Shown here piece by piece: positions 37,570-46,154 of a stretch of 64,000 nt of DNA. The translations under genes and the position numbers were made by a program. The first letter of the stretch is position 1, and the number at the start of each line of letters is the position of its first letter. The notes below the pieces were generated by a model, which was given only the letters and a program-made list of their open reading frames with translations, was not told the DNA's origin and made no database searches. The DNA comes from Chloroherpetonaceae bacterium (GTDB taxonomy: Bacteria; Bacteroidota; Chlorobiia; Chlorobiales; Chloroherpetonaceae). The DNA is taken from the NCBI GenBank assembly GCA_028277445.1, contig JANQGG010000070.1:1-64000 (forward strand). The letters run 5' to 3'.

Positions 37570-37594
37570 AAAAGCCTCTTGATGAGGCTTTTTT
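37570..37594 (+). terminator. Rho-independent terminator between the two tRNAs
   Basis: Arms AAAAGCCTC and GAGGCTTTT, a five-base loop, then a T run ending at 37594. It lies between the tRNA-Gly and tRNA-Ser genes, so the latter probably has its own promoter. Confidence 0.85.
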
Positions 37595-37607
37595 AGTTTG
37601 ATCTCTC

Positions 37608-37697
37608 GGAGAGGTGCCGGAGCGGTTGAACGGGGCGGTCTCGAAAACCGTTGTGCGCGTTAGCGTACCGTGGGTTCGAATCCCACTCTCTCCGCCA
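37608..37697 (+). tRNA. tRNA-Ser (anticodon CGA)
   Basis: 90 nt including an encoded CCA. Acceptor GGAGAGG pairs with TCTCTCC (one G-T pair), and the anticodon stem CGGT/ACCG encloses CTCGAAA with anticodon CGA. A long variable arm (TTGTGCGCGTTAGCGTACC) is characteristic of class II tRNA-Ser. Its last 12 bases recur at 42421-42432, and a degenerate copy of most of the gene lies at 43062-43140. Confidence 0.95.
37685..37696 (+). repeat. Left att-like repeat in the tRNA-Ser 3' end
   Basis: ACTCTCTCCGCC, identical to 42421-42432. The 3' ends of tRNA genes are the commonest attachment sites for tyrosine integrases, so this pair is a candidate attL/attR for the island. The repeat is short and no integrase gene is present, so it is only suggestive. 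Confidence 0.5.
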
Positions 37698-37830
37698 AAG
37701 TTTTCATATTTTATCTTTTTACCTCCTATAAGTCAATAAATACTTTACCAAACAAACCGTTCTCTTTTTTATAAGACTTCAATTCATTATCATCATTAGT
37801 TAAATATTTAACTTTAACCCCTGTAGATGA

Positions 37831-40800
37831 ATGAGCTACACGGATGATTTAATTCTTGACTTTTTGCAAAGCATTCGAAACGCGAATTCGGAAACAGCAA
37901 AAAAAGAGCGATTTATCACCTTCCTAACCCAACTCTTTAAAGACGATCCCTCATCATTGAATGTCATTGAACAAATGACCGAAGGCGCTGAAAAAACTGT
38001 TTTCAATATCCCTCTAAAACACCGAATCAAAACTGGGCAAGCTGATACGCTGTATAATCGGGTGATAATTGAATGGGAAAAAGATTTAAAACGCACTGGC
38101 AAGCATGCTGAAGAACAGCTTAAAGAGTATTTAGCTGGAAACATTAAATCAGGAAATGAAGACAATTTTACTCTTATCGCTACTGATGGAGAAGAGTGGA
38201 GAGTTTACAACCGCATCCCCACACAACTTCTTAAAGCCACTGAACCCATTGTTGCAAATGAAATAGGATTAAGGCGCATCGATACTTTTATACTGACAAA
38301 AGATAACCTTAATGAATTCTTCTTTTTTCTAGACCGATATTTATTTAAAAACGAGCTTGAAAAGCCAACCTTAGCTAATATTGTCATTGATTTTGGCGCT
38401 GATTCAGGGATTTTTTACCGCTCCATTAATTTAATGAAAACATATTTACCAGGTATTTCAGGTAAGGCAGATATTGAAACGGCCTACAATGAATGGAAAC
38501 GGTTTTTATCGATTGCATATGGTTCTTTTAGTGATTCAACTGAAATATTTTTTATACATACTTACTTAAGCGTCTTTTCTAAAATTTTAGCCTACACTGT
38601 TGTTTCACCAAACAAAAACATTACTACAGATCACATACAATTTATTTTAAATGGTAGCGCTTTTCATAAATACAACATAGAAGGTTTTGTTGAAGATGAC
38701 TTTTATCATTGGATCGCTACTCAAGAACATTTTGAAGCATTAAAATTAATCTTTCGGGATATTGTCGATAAACTCGCCAATTATGATTTTTCCGAAGTCA
38801 ATGAAGACATTTTAAAAGGGGTTTATCAAGAACTCATTGATATTGAAACCAGACATGCACTTGGTGAATATTACACACCGGATTGGCTATGCGAGCTGAT
38901 TATTAACGACCTTCCATTAAAAAAAGACAGCTTGATTCTTGATCCGGCTTGCGGCAGTGGTTCGTTTTTAAGAGCGGCTGTAAAAAAATTACAACACCTT
39001 TACCCTAATTTATCTGCTGATCGCATTTCATCTCAGGTACAAGGTATCGATGTTCACCCTTTATCGGTTCAGATTGCAAAAACAACACTTCTGGTAGCTC
39101 TGGGTAAAAATATTTTAAAAGCCAGAAAGCCTGTTATTCTTAATATTTATTTAGCCAATTCACTACTATTGCCTGAAGGAACAACAGGTTTATTTGGTCA
39201 GGATTATCAAATTTTGATTGATAATCACAAATATAAGATCACGAAAGATGTTTTTGAGCAAAATACTACTTATGATGAAGCTGTTCGGTTTGCTGATGAT
39301 ATAGCAACACGTACTGAAGGTCAAGAGACTTTTAAAGAAGAAGTCTTCACCAAAAGTTTTATAGGTACTCTTGGTCAGCAAGCCAAATACTATGTGAGTT
39401 CATTCTACACCATTTATAAAGCACTTAAAAGCGCGAAGGAAAATGATAGAGATAGTATTTGGGCATTTATTTTGCTTAATCTTTATAAACCGTTTTTCTT
39501 AAACAAACGCTTCGATTTTGTTATTGGTAATCCACCTTGGCTGACTTATTCCTCCATTTCAAATGCCAACTATCAAGAAGATCTTTATACACTGGCTCAA
39601 CGCAATGGTTTAGAAACTTCAACTGCCAATATGCCCCATTTGGAAATTGCGGCAATATTTATGGCTCACAGCACAAGTTATTTTTTGAAAACCGGAGGAA
39701 TCCTTGCGTTTGTGTTGCCCCGCAGTTTTATGTCTGCCGATCAGCACGATAATTCGCGATCCGGTAAGGCAAAAGGTTTTCAGCTTACTAAAATATGGGA
39801 TTTGCAGCATGTTTCCCCACTTTTTAATGTGCCTTCTGTTGTGCTTTTTGCAAGAGCTTTACCAGTGGAATTAAATGCTGATGATAGATCAACGGATCGC
39901 AAAATTCCTGAAACAGGTATTCAAGGCTCAATTGTTAAAGGTCGGTTTGAAACACAAAACCTTAATCTGGAACAAGCCTTACCCGCCATAGAATTACAAC
40001 CCGCAACATGGTATTATCAGAAGCTCTCCAAATCAAAAAAATCCAGCAGCGCCATTACAACCGAAACTTTTGATTTGGTTGGCTCCCAGAGTTTCTATGC
40101 CAAACATTTCCGGCAAGGTGCAACCATTGTACCACGCTCGTTTTACTTTGTTGAGTTAGCGCAACAAATTGATGGGAATATTTCTGACTACGATCTGCTC
40201 TATGTAAAAACCAGTCAAGCCATTTTAAGAGATGCAAAACCTCCTTGGAAAAACCTTACAAAAGAAGGGCGGGTGCATACCAAATTTTTATACCGAACGG
40301 CAATTTCTAAAAATATTCTTCCATTTGGATTGATTAATCCACTGCTTGTTTTATTACCGATTGAAATTGAAACGGTTCAAGTTGGCGATACTGAAAAAAA
40401 GTCAATCACTTTAAAAACTGAAAAAGACTTGTTGGAAACCGGGTTTTTAGAAACCTCCAATTGGTTTAAAGAATCCGAAGAACTTTGGGAAGAAAACAAA
40501 ACAGAAAAAGCTTCTGACAATAATATGAGTTTGTATGGAAGACTAAATTTTCAAAGAGGTTTAACTTCACAAAATTTGAATACTCGCTATTTAGTTCTTT
40601 ACACAGCTTCAGCAAAAGATGCTTGTGCTACAATATTTGACCGAGAACAGTTTGAGTATGATTTCATTATTGAGCATAAGTCTTATTGGTTTTCCACGAA
40701 CTTGTTAAACGAAGCACTATATTTAGTAAGCATATTAAATTGTAGTTTTTCTAATAAATCAATAAAATCTTATCAATCTAAAGGATTATTTGGACCTCGT

Positions 40801-41058
40801 GATATTCACAAAAAAATTTTGGAGCTCACTTTCCCTCAATTCAATCCGGGAAATGAATTGCATCAACAATTAGCCAAGCTTGGCGAGGTATGCTCACATC
40901 AGGTAAACGAGATCATCGAACAAAATTATAACGATGCCGATTTAACGGCAAACGCTCTAGGCCAAGCCCGTCGGCATATCCGTGAGCATTTAAAAAAAGA
41001 ATTATCGGAAATTGATAAAATTGTGGAAGCAATCTTACGAATTGAAGTTGATCTATAA
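37831..41058 (+). CDS. Single-chain restriction-modification enzyme, type IIG-like
   Basis: 1075 residues. An N-terminal region (~1-150) holds VIIEWEKDLKRTGKHAEEQLKEYL (quoted: VIIEWEKDLKRTGKHAE), plausibly a PD-(D/E)xK nuclease. A helical linker leads to an N6-adenine methyltransferase: GEYYTP (~350), motif I DPACGSGSFLRA (~370), and motif IV FVIGNPPWLTYSS (~565). The last ~350 residues should read the DNA target. Such enzymes methylate and cut from one chain. It is the first gene of the tRNA-Ser-bordered island and has no separate specificity subunit. Alternative: a lone methyltransferase. Start ATG at 37831. Confidence 0.85.
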   Translation: MSYTDDLILDFLQSIRNANSETAKKERFITFLTQLFKDDPSSLNVIEQMTEGAEKTVFNIPLKHRIKTGQADTLYNRVIIEWEKDLKRTGKHAEEQLKEYLAGNIKSGNEDNFTLIATDGEEWRVYNRIPTQLLKATEPIVANEIGLRRIDTFILTKDNLNEFFFFLDRYLFKNELEKPTLANIVIDFGADSGIFYRSINLMKTYLPGISGKADIETAYNEWKRFLSIAYGSFSDSTEIFFIHTYLSVFSKILAYTVVSPNKNITTDHIQFILNGSAFHKYNIEGFVEDDFYHWIATQEHFEALKLIFRDIVDKLANYDFSEVNEDILKGVYQELIDIETRHALGEYYTPDWLCELIINDLPLKKDSLILDPACGSGSFLRAAVKKLQHLYPNLSADRISSQVQGIDVHPLSVQIAKTTLLVALGKNILKARKPVILNIYLANSLLLPEGTTGLFGQDYQILIDNHKYKITKDVFEQNTTYDEAVRFADDIATRTEGQETFKEEVFTKSFIGTLGQQAKYYVSSFYTIYKALKSAKENDRDSIWAFILLNLYKPFFLNKRFDFVIGNPPWLTYSSISNANYQEDLYTLAQRNGLETSTANMPHLEIAAIFMAHSTSYFLKTGGILAFVLPRSFMSADQHDNSRSGKAKGFQLTKIWDLQHVSPLFNVPSVVLFARALPVELNADDRSTDRKIPETGIQGSIVKGRFETQNLNLEQALPAIELQPATWYYQKLSKSKKSSSAITTETFDLVGSQSFYAKHFRQGATIVPRSFYFVELAQQIDGNISDYDLLYVKTSQAILRDAKPPWKNLTKEGRVHTKFLYRTAISKNILPFGLINPLLVLLPIEIETVQVGDTEKKSITLKTEKDLLETGFLETSNWFKESEELWEENKTEKASDNNMSLYGRLNFQRGLTSQNLNTRYLVLYTASAKDACATIFDREQFEYDFIIEHKSYWFSTNLLNEALYLVSILNCSFSNKSIKSYQSKGLFGPRDIHKKILELTFPQFNPGNELHQQLAKLGEVCSHQVNEIIEQNYNDADLTANALGQARRHIREHLKKELSEIDKIVEAILRIEVDL

Positions 41059-41294
41059 ATTTCATTAAAAATTTTAGCCTATCAAATCTTAACAACATTT
41101 CGAATTTGCCAATGAAAACTTTCCATCGCATTGAAGATAGCTGAAAGAAAGCGGACAAAGTTTAAAGAAATAACAACTTGATCATGTAAATATTTGATGA
41201 AAAGGGATTGGCGCTACTCTAAATACTTAAGTTATCATGTTTGGGGTATAATTAACAATTACTGAGTTTTTAGTAACCCCATTTCGTTTATTTC

Positions 41295-41325
41295 GTTTGT
41301 TGGTTTATATTAGCATGAAACAAAC
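41295..41325 (+). promoter_or_regulatory. Inverted repeat in front of the HTH-antitoxin/PIN-toxin operon
   Basis: GTTTGTT (41295-41301) and AACAAAC (41319-41325) flank an A/T-rich stretch (TTTATATTA). It ends 11 bases before the antitoxin ATG, and a GGTGAG Shine-Dalgarno-like sequence follows. A plausible autoregulatory operator. Confidence 0.4.
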
Positions 41326-41336
41326 AAAGGTGAGAT

Positions 41337-41789
41337 ATGGAAGTCTTAGATTTTAAAAAAGTCTCTAAAAAAGAGCAATCCGCAGCAATGGAATCGTATG
41401 ATGCATTAGCTGCTACAATAGAGCGTCTTCATTCAGAAATCCTTACGATAGAAATAGAGGAAACTGAGGAAAAAATTAAAATTCCTTTGAGCGCATTAAA
41501 GCTTTTGGCTTCAATCTTAAAAGATATTGCACAAGGCACGCCGGTTTCAATTGTTCCTATTACCACAGAATTAACCACCCAGGCTGCTGCTGAATTTTTG
41601 GGATGTTCAAGGCCGCATGTTGTTAAATTACTTGAGCAAGGAAAGATTAACTTCACCAAAGTCGGTAAGCACCGGCGCATTAAATATGAAGATTTGGTAA
41701 GGTATAAAAAGGAGATGAAGCAAAATCAAAATAAGCTCATTACTGAAATGATGGCTTTTGATGAAAAGCACGGGTTATATGAATCATGA
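41337..41789 (+). CDS. Helix-turn-helix antitoxin (excisionase-like)
   Basis: 150 residues. The C-terminal half contains an excisionase-type helix-turn-helix: TTQAAAEFLGCSRPHVVKLLEQG (quoted: AAAEFLGCSRPHVVKLLE) and FTKVGKHRRIKYEDLVRYKK. The N-terminal ~75 residues are a helical, charged segment probably used to bind the toxin. The gene overlaps the next by four bases (ATGA), so the pair is translationally coupled. Family pairs of this type are known as toxin-antitoxin modules with PIN toxins. It lies in the accessory island after the restriction-type enzyme. Confidence 0.85.
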   Translation: MEVLDFKKVSKKEQSAAMESYDALAATIERLHSEILTIEIEETEEKIKIPLSALKLLASILKDIAQGTPVSIVPITTELTTQAAAEFLGCSRPHVVKLLEQGKINFTKVGKHRRIKYEDLVRYKKEMKQNQNKLITEMMAFDEKHGLYES

Positions 41790-42349
41790 TCCACAGCGTT
41801 CGTTTTACATGTGTTCTGGATACCAATGTCATTTACCCGGTGTGGGGCCGTGATTTACTTTTGTGGTTTGCTTACTATGATTTATACACCCCGAAATGGA
41901 GCAATCATATTTTTGATGAATTAAGACAAGTGATGCTTGAAAAAGGTATCCCAAGTGGAGAGGCTGAAGTAAATTTACAAAAAATGAATAACGCTTTTCC
42001 TGATGCATTAGTCCAAAACTATGAACCGCTTATGGCGACTTTAGTCTTAAATGACCCAAAGGATAAACATGTTTTGGCTGCCGCCATTAAAACCAATGCA
42101 AATTTAATTGTAACGAACAATCTAAAAGATTTTCCAAATGATTACCTTGCTCAATTTGGTTTAAGTGCAAAATCTGCCGATGACTTTTTAACAGATATAA
42201 TTGATTTGAATAACGAAACATGCGTTAAAGCATTTAGGGAATTGGTGATGAACAAAAAGAATCCGCCTTTAGATCAATATGAGGTTTTGGATAAATTCAG
42301 GCAAAACGGTCTAAAAAACACGGCGGATTATTTACATGCTTTGATTTAA
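41786..42349 (+). CDS. PIN-domain toxin of the HTH/PIN module
   Basis: 187 residues. The N-terminal CVLDTNVIYPVWGRD, the middle IFDELRQVM and the phrase NDPKDKHVLAAAIKTNANLIVTNNLKDFP (quoted: DPKDKHVLAAAIKT, IVTNNLKDFP) carry the acidic residues of a PIN nuclease. RNA cleavage is likely, by analogy with VapC. The overlap with the antitoxin gene is ATGA. It is longer than most VapC proteins (~130), with an added C-terminal helical tail. Confidence 0.85.
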   Translation: MIHSVRFTCVLDTNVIYPVWGRDLLLWFAYYDLYTPKWSNHIFDELRQVMLEKGIPSGEAEVNLQKMNNAFPDALVQNYEPLMATLVLNDPKDKHVLAAAIKTNANLIVTNNLKDFPNDYLAQFGLSAKSADDFLTDIIDLNNETCVKAFRELVMNKKNPPLDQYEVLDKFRQNGLKNTADYLHALI

Positions 42350-42420
42350 GGAAATGGTTTTTGGTATATCTTTATTTTCAAATAACTTAAAGCCTTTATT
42401 ATAAAGGCTATACGATGGAT

Positions 42421-42432
42421 ACTCTCTCCGCC
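42421..42432 (+). repeat. Right att-like repeat (copy of the tRNA-Ser 3' end)
   Basis: Twelve bases identical to 37685-37696. It lies just past the PIN toxin gene, giving a 4.7-kb island between the repeats. Confidence 0.5.
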
Positions 42433-42497
42433 GGTTTATTTGTTGTTTTCCTTTTTTGGAATATCCCATTAAAAATCGATCACTCTAATATAAATTT

Positions 42498-42662
42498 TCA
42501 CTTAATGCTATAACACGTATCTCGACCAATTTCATGGTAAGTAATTAAGCTAATTTCAATCTATTCGTAGTACTGCAAATATTTTTCAAAATTTTTGGCG
42601 ACAGTTTTTTCACCCTTGAAAAAATAAGAAAGGATATCGGTATCAACTAAAACCCTATTCAT
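42498..42662 (-). pseudogene. vapC-like PIN toxin gene broken by a stop
   Basis: The start overlaps the antitoxin stop. It reads NRVLVDTDILSYFFKGEK, a good VapC start with its first acidic residues, then reaches TAG after 33 codons where a lysine codon is expected. Reading on gives IEISLITYHEI, a further plausible PIN strand, then sense is lost. The toxin looks dead. Confidence 0.7.
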
Positions 42663-42891
42663 TAATTCTTGATTTATTTTTCTGTCGATTAGACACCAAG
42701 TTTGTTGTTAAATCATCAAAAGTTGATTTATCTATATCTCGCCATGCACCTGCAAATGACAATGTCTTTGATGTTTTAATTTCCTTTTGTTCCAACTTAG
42801 ATAAATAGTCATCCACTTCCTTTAGCTTTTCATTTGGAATCTTACTGATACGACTTAATATTTTATTTCTTATCTGATTATCTTTAATCAT
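42655..42891 (-). CDS. VapB-like antitoxin, orphaned
   Basis: 78 residues from the ATG at 42891 (a TTG at 42903 is also open). A helical start IRNKILSRISKIPNEKLKEVDDYL and a charged middle followed by FAGAWRDIDKSTFDDLT. The WRDID region is a typical toxin-wrapping tail of Phd/DUF2281-type antitoxins. Its partner directly downstream (42498-42662) is broken, so this copy may persist as a silent remnant or as an antidote to related toxins. Second of two toxin-antitoxin pairs in the tRNA-Ser island. Confidence 0.65.
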   Translation of the reverse strand: MIKDNQIRNKILSRISKIPNEKLKEVDDYLSKLEQKEIKTSKTLSFAGAWRDIDKSTFDDLTTNLVSNRQKNKSRINE

Positions 42892-43061
42892 AATGGCTTG
42901 CAAGTTTTAGATAGTTTTCAACAGATGTGTTTTTATAAATTCGGATATACGAATTTTAAGTTCACCGCTGGCACAATTTATACAAAATAACATATTACCT
43001 GTTTTTTAAGGATTTATGGTTATAAACAAAAACTTGTATTTTATTACTCAATTTTTAAAAA

Positions 43062-43140
43062 GCTGGTGGGTTGAACGTGGCGGTTACGGAAACCGTTGTG
43101 CGTGTTAGCTTGCTTAGTTTCAAATCCTACTCACTCCGCA
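43062..43140 (+). pseudogene. Degenerate tRNA-Ser copy
   Basis: The stretch keeps most of the tRNA-Ser from the D-loop on: GGTTGAAC-type D region, CGGTTACGGAAACCG anticodon arm, the TTGTGCGTGTTAGC variable arm and a damaged 3' end (ACTCACTCCGCA). The anticodon loop reads TACGGAA and pairing in the T arm is partly lost, so it is not a working tRNA. It probably marks a second, older insertion event at the tRNA-Ser. Confidence 0.75.
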
Positions 43141-43179
43141 GGATTCTTGCTTTCTACAATCTCATTTACATTTCATAAA

Positions 43180-43534
43180 CATGAAACCCTCCGCTTCGAT
43201 TTAAACATGTTTTTTATGATTAAAAAAACGAGGAGATTTTACGATCAGTTAAGTCAGTTCTTTGCAACATAGACCGGCCTCTTGATGTTTTTCAATCAGT
43301 TTTCTCTAATGCCTTAAAATTGCGCTGGAATGAAAATGATCATTGGGGTTTTATCGGCGAACGGGGAATTGGGCATATCATCACTAAAGCTTTAACGAGC
43401 AGTTCAGCCTGTTCGATTTAGACGTTGTTTTCTTGCATCAACACTTTTCCTAATCAGTCCATTAAAGCGTTGATGAATTACAACAAAACAAAAAAAGATT
43501 TTGCGGCTAAACAAAGAAATGTAAAAATCACCTA
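43180..43534 (+). pseudogene. Decayed gene of unknown family
   Basis: The frame around 43233-43421 reads NEEILRSVKSVLC, then ALKLRWNENDHWGFIGERGIGHIITKALTSS (quoted: HWGFIGERGIGHIITKAL) before a stop. A second frame continues EQFSLFDLDVVFLHQ, and a third (from ~43450) NQSIKALMNYNKTKKDFA. An in-frame stop also precedes the first segment. Together these look like one gene with frameshifts. I do not recognise the protein. Confidence 0.4.
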
Positions 43535-43651
43535 GATTTTAATACGCATTACAGTATATCTCGTGGAAACTTCAAAAACCCCACTAAATCCAAACTTAAC
43601 CAAACAAACCATTTGAGTTCAGTTTGAATTTACCGTTATGCTAAAAAGCAC

Positions 43652-43686
43652 GAAAGCGCAACCTTGGATTGTTTCGTTGCGCTTTC
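43652..43686 (-). terminator. Terminator of the cold-shock gene
   Basis: On the minus strand, arms GAAAGCGCAAC and GTTGCGCTTTC (11 bp) with a 13-base loop, followed by GTGCTTTTTA. It lies 18 bases after the csp stop. Confidence 0.8.
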
Positions 43687-43703
43687 TCTGAAAATCTTTA
43701 TGA

Positions 43704-43931
43704 TTAAACTTCGTAGCCTATATTTACTTCCTTGACATTTTGTGCTTGCAGTCCTTTTCCGGTATTTACCAATTCAAATTCTACTTCAACACCCTGATCA
43801 AGCATCTTATACTTCTTTTCGGATTGAATCGCTGAGTAATGTACAAAAATGTCTTCACCACCTTCGGGATTTACAATAAAACCATACCCCTTTTTTCCGT
43901 CAAACCATTTAACGTTGCTTCTGTTTGCCAT
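43704..43931 (-). CDS. Cold-shock protein (single CSD)
   Basis: 75 residues, a single cold-shock domain. RNP1 is present as KKGYGFI (~13-19) and RNP2 as DIFVHYSAI (~28-36). GKGLQAQNV closes the barrel. Such proteins are RNA chaperones. An AAAGGAG Shine-Dalgarno sequence sits seven bases before the ATG. The leader has a strong inverted repeat 30-55 bases upstream of the start, and a terminator follows the gene. Which csp paralog it is cannot be told. Confidence 0.95.
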   Translation of the reverse strand: MANRSNVKWFDGKKGYGFIVNPEGGEDIFVHYSAIQSEKKYKMLDQGVEVEFELVNTGKGLQAQNVKEVNIGYEV

Positions 43932-44247
43932 AATTAACTCCTTTACTTATTAAAAAAATATAATTACAAAGCCTGCTTTGTAATTATTAACTTACCAGTC
44001 AAAAGCCTTCTATAGCTTTTGGGGAACACATTCATATCCTGTGATTAATTAATGTTTAAAATTAATATAGAAGGCATTAGCACTTGACGCAATAAAAATT
44101 AAACGGGAACATAGTCGATGTAGTCGTTTTCTAACGCCATAAATTGTGTTTACTTCTTTCAGAAGCGGCTTATTTGTTTTAATTTTTTTAGTGGAACGAT
44201 TGGTTTTTTTTAGTTTTTCATCTCAAGTGATTGTTAAAACAACTCAT
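43932..44247. other. Divergent intergenic region: csp leader and SDR upstream
   Basis: About 315 bases between the csp and SDR starts. It holds the inverted repeat at 43961-43986, a second hairpin with AAAAGC/GCTTTT arms at 44001-44020 and little else. An upstream GTG at 44146 is open in frame with the SDR gene but encodes a phenylalanine-rich non-family segment. Confidence 0.6.
43961..43986. promoter_or_regulatory. 26-bp inverted repeat in the csp leader
   Basis: Arms TAATTACAAAGC and GCTTTGTAATTA with a two-base centre. On the transcript it would form a 12-bp stem, 30 bases before the csp start. It could be a regulator site or a temperature-dependent RNA structure; neither is shown. Confidence 0.5.
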
Positions 44248-44973
44248 ATGCAACATATCATCCTGATTACAGGCGCTGGAAAAGGCATTGGCAGAAGCAT
44301 TGCGTTGGAATTTTCGCGCCGATCTTCAGATCATTCGGATTTCAATCCTCAGCTGGTTTTATGTTCAAGAACGCCAAACGATTTGGAGAACCTTTCCGCC
44401 GAATGTCAAAAATTGGGGACGTCATCCACAACATTTAATGTTGATATTTCCAATCTTAACGATTCGAATAAAATGGTTGAAGAAACCCTGAACACGTTCG
44501 GAAAAATTGATTGCCTGATCAATAATGCCGGGGTTGGGACATTTAAACCGCTTGAGAATATGACCGAACAAGATTTCGATTACACCATTTCTATCAATCT
44601 TAAAGGAACTTTTTTTCTGACCCAAAACGTGTTTGCGCATATGAAAGGGCGAAAATCCGGGCATATTTTTTTTATCACGTCGGTTGCTGCCGAGAAACCC
44701 TTTGAACACAGCGCAATCTATTGCATGTCTAAATACGGGCAAAAAGGTTTGGTTGAAGTTATGCGGCTTTATGGCAGAAAGCATCATGTGAAAATCACCA
44801 ATGTTATGCCCGGCGCTGTCTATACACCAATGTGGGGAGAGGTTGATTCTGAGATGCGCGAAAAAATGATGCAGCCCGAAGATATTTCCGGGCCAATTGT
44901 CGATGCGTATTTAGCGCCAACACGAACAAGTGTTGAAGAATTGGTATTCCGTCCGGTTGGTGGGGATTTTTAA
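44248..44973 (+). CDS. Short-chain dehydrogenase/reductase
   Basis: 241 residues from the ATG at 44248. ILITGAGKGIGRSIALEF is the TGxxxGxG cofactor motif, NNAGVGTF the conserved NNAG, and the catalytic pair is in SAIYCMSKYG (Tyr-x3-Lys; preceded by FFITSVAAEKP with the catalytic Ser). The short tail and sequence resemble sepiapterin reductase-like SDRs, but the substrate is unknown. It stands divergent from csp and 170 bases before galE. Confidence 0.9.
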   Translation: MQHIILITGAGKGIGRSIALEFSRRSSDHSDFNPQLVLCSRTPNDLENLSAECQKLGTSSTTFNVDISNLNDSNKMVEETLNTFGKIDCLINNAGVGTFKPLENMTEQDFDYTISINLKGTFFLTQNVFAHMKGRKSGHIFFITSVAAEKPFEHSAIYCMSKYGQKGLVEVMRLYGRKHHVKITNVMPGAVYTPMWGEVDSEMREKMMQPEDISGPIVDAYLAPTRTSVEELVFRPVGGDF

Positions 44974-45143
44974 TAAATGCCGCCAATAATGCGGTTTTGA
45001 CCATTCAGAAAATCAAATGTATATTTCAAGAATTAAACCACTCAAATACCAGGGTTTACTAATCAAACTTACATTTGTTTTTTTACCCTAAGATGAGATG
45101 AGTAAATCTATGAAGAACTTTAAAAACCTACCGGGTTGATTTC

Positions 45144-46142
45144 ATGGCAATATTAGTTACCGGAGGCGCCGGATATATTGGATCACATGCGGTTCGTGCT
45201 CTCAAAAAATCGGGTTTTGAAACCCTTGTTTTAGATAATCTGATTTATGGCCATGCCGATTTTGTTCAGCCCGATGAATTGCTCAAAGGCGATCTTGAAG
45301 ATCGTCAGTTTCTTGATCAAGTTTTTCAAAATCATCCTATCGAAGCGGTTTTGCATTTTGCCGCTTATGCCTATGTTGGCGAAAGTGTCGCAAATCCTTC
45401 AAAATATTACCATAATAATGTCGGTTGCACGCTGAACTTACTGGATACCATGGTTAAGTACCATGTTCGCCATTTTATTTTTTCTTCAACTTGTGCCACA
45501 TATGGCGAGCCATTGAGCATCCCGATCGACGAAAACCATCCGCTACGGCCAATCAATCCATATGGTCGCACAAAGTTCATAGTTGAGCAAATTTTAGATG
45601 ATTACGATAAGGCCTATTACATAAAATCCGTTCGATTGCGATATTTTAATGCAGCCGGTGCTGATCCCGAAGGAGGGATCGGTGAAGATCACACACCGGA
45701 AACGCACCTGATTCCATTAATTTTTAGTGTGGCCATTAATCAATTGCCGCATATTTCAATTTTTGGAACGGACTATCCAACTCACGACGGAACATGCATT
45801 CGCGACTACATTCATGTTACCGATTTGGCTGATGCACATGTTTTAGGTTTGCAATACCTTCAACAAGGCGGTAAAACCGATGTATTTAACCTGGGTAACG
45901 GCAATGGGTTTTCGGTTAAAGAAGTCATTGATGTTGCACGAGAAGTTACCGATAAAGAGATTTTAGCCATAGAAGCCGAGCGTCGGGCAGGCGACCCTGC
46001 GGAATTGGTTGGCAGTTCAAAAAAAATTAAAGAAATACTCGGGTGGTCTCCGAAATATACAGAGTTAAAAACCATCATTGAAACCGCCTGGCAATGGCAT
46101 AAATCGCGTTTCAATCATGAAACATGCAATCAGAAGTACTAA
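45144..46142 (+). CDS. galE: UDP-glucose 4-epimerase
   Basis: 332 residues. It interconverts UDP-glucose and UDP-galactose. GGAGYIGSHAVRAL is the NAD-binding motif, IFSSTCATYGEP and NPYGRTKFIVEQIL hold the Ser/Thr and Tyr-x3-Lys active site, and RYFNAAGADPEG plus CIRDYIHVTDLADAH are GalE-specific. Full length. It supplies galactose units for envelope glycans. The next gene, a JAMM peptidase, begins 12 bases on. Confidence 0.96.
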   Translation: MAILVTGGAGYIGSHAVRALKKSGFETLVLDNLIYGHADFVQPDELLKGDLEDRQFLDQVFQNHPIEAVLHFAAYAYVGESVANPSKYYHNNVGCTLNLLDTMVKYHVRHFIFSSTCATYGEPLSIPIDENHPLRPINPYGRTKFIVEQILDDYDKAYYIKSVRLRYFNAAGADPEGGIGEDHTPETHLIPLIFSVAINQLPHISIFGTDYPTHDGTCIRDYIHVTDLADAHVLGLQYLQQGGKTDVFNLGNGNGFSVKEVIDVAREVTDKEILAIEAERRAGDPAELVGSSKKIKEILGWSPKYTELKTIIETAWQWHKSRFNHETCNQKY

Positions 46143-46154
46143 AAAAATTTTTAC

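Noticed and set aside
44146-44247. Upstream GTG start for the SDR gene
   Set aside because: The added part is hydrophobic and unlike SDR proteins, which begin just before the TGxxxGxG motif at the ATG at 44248.
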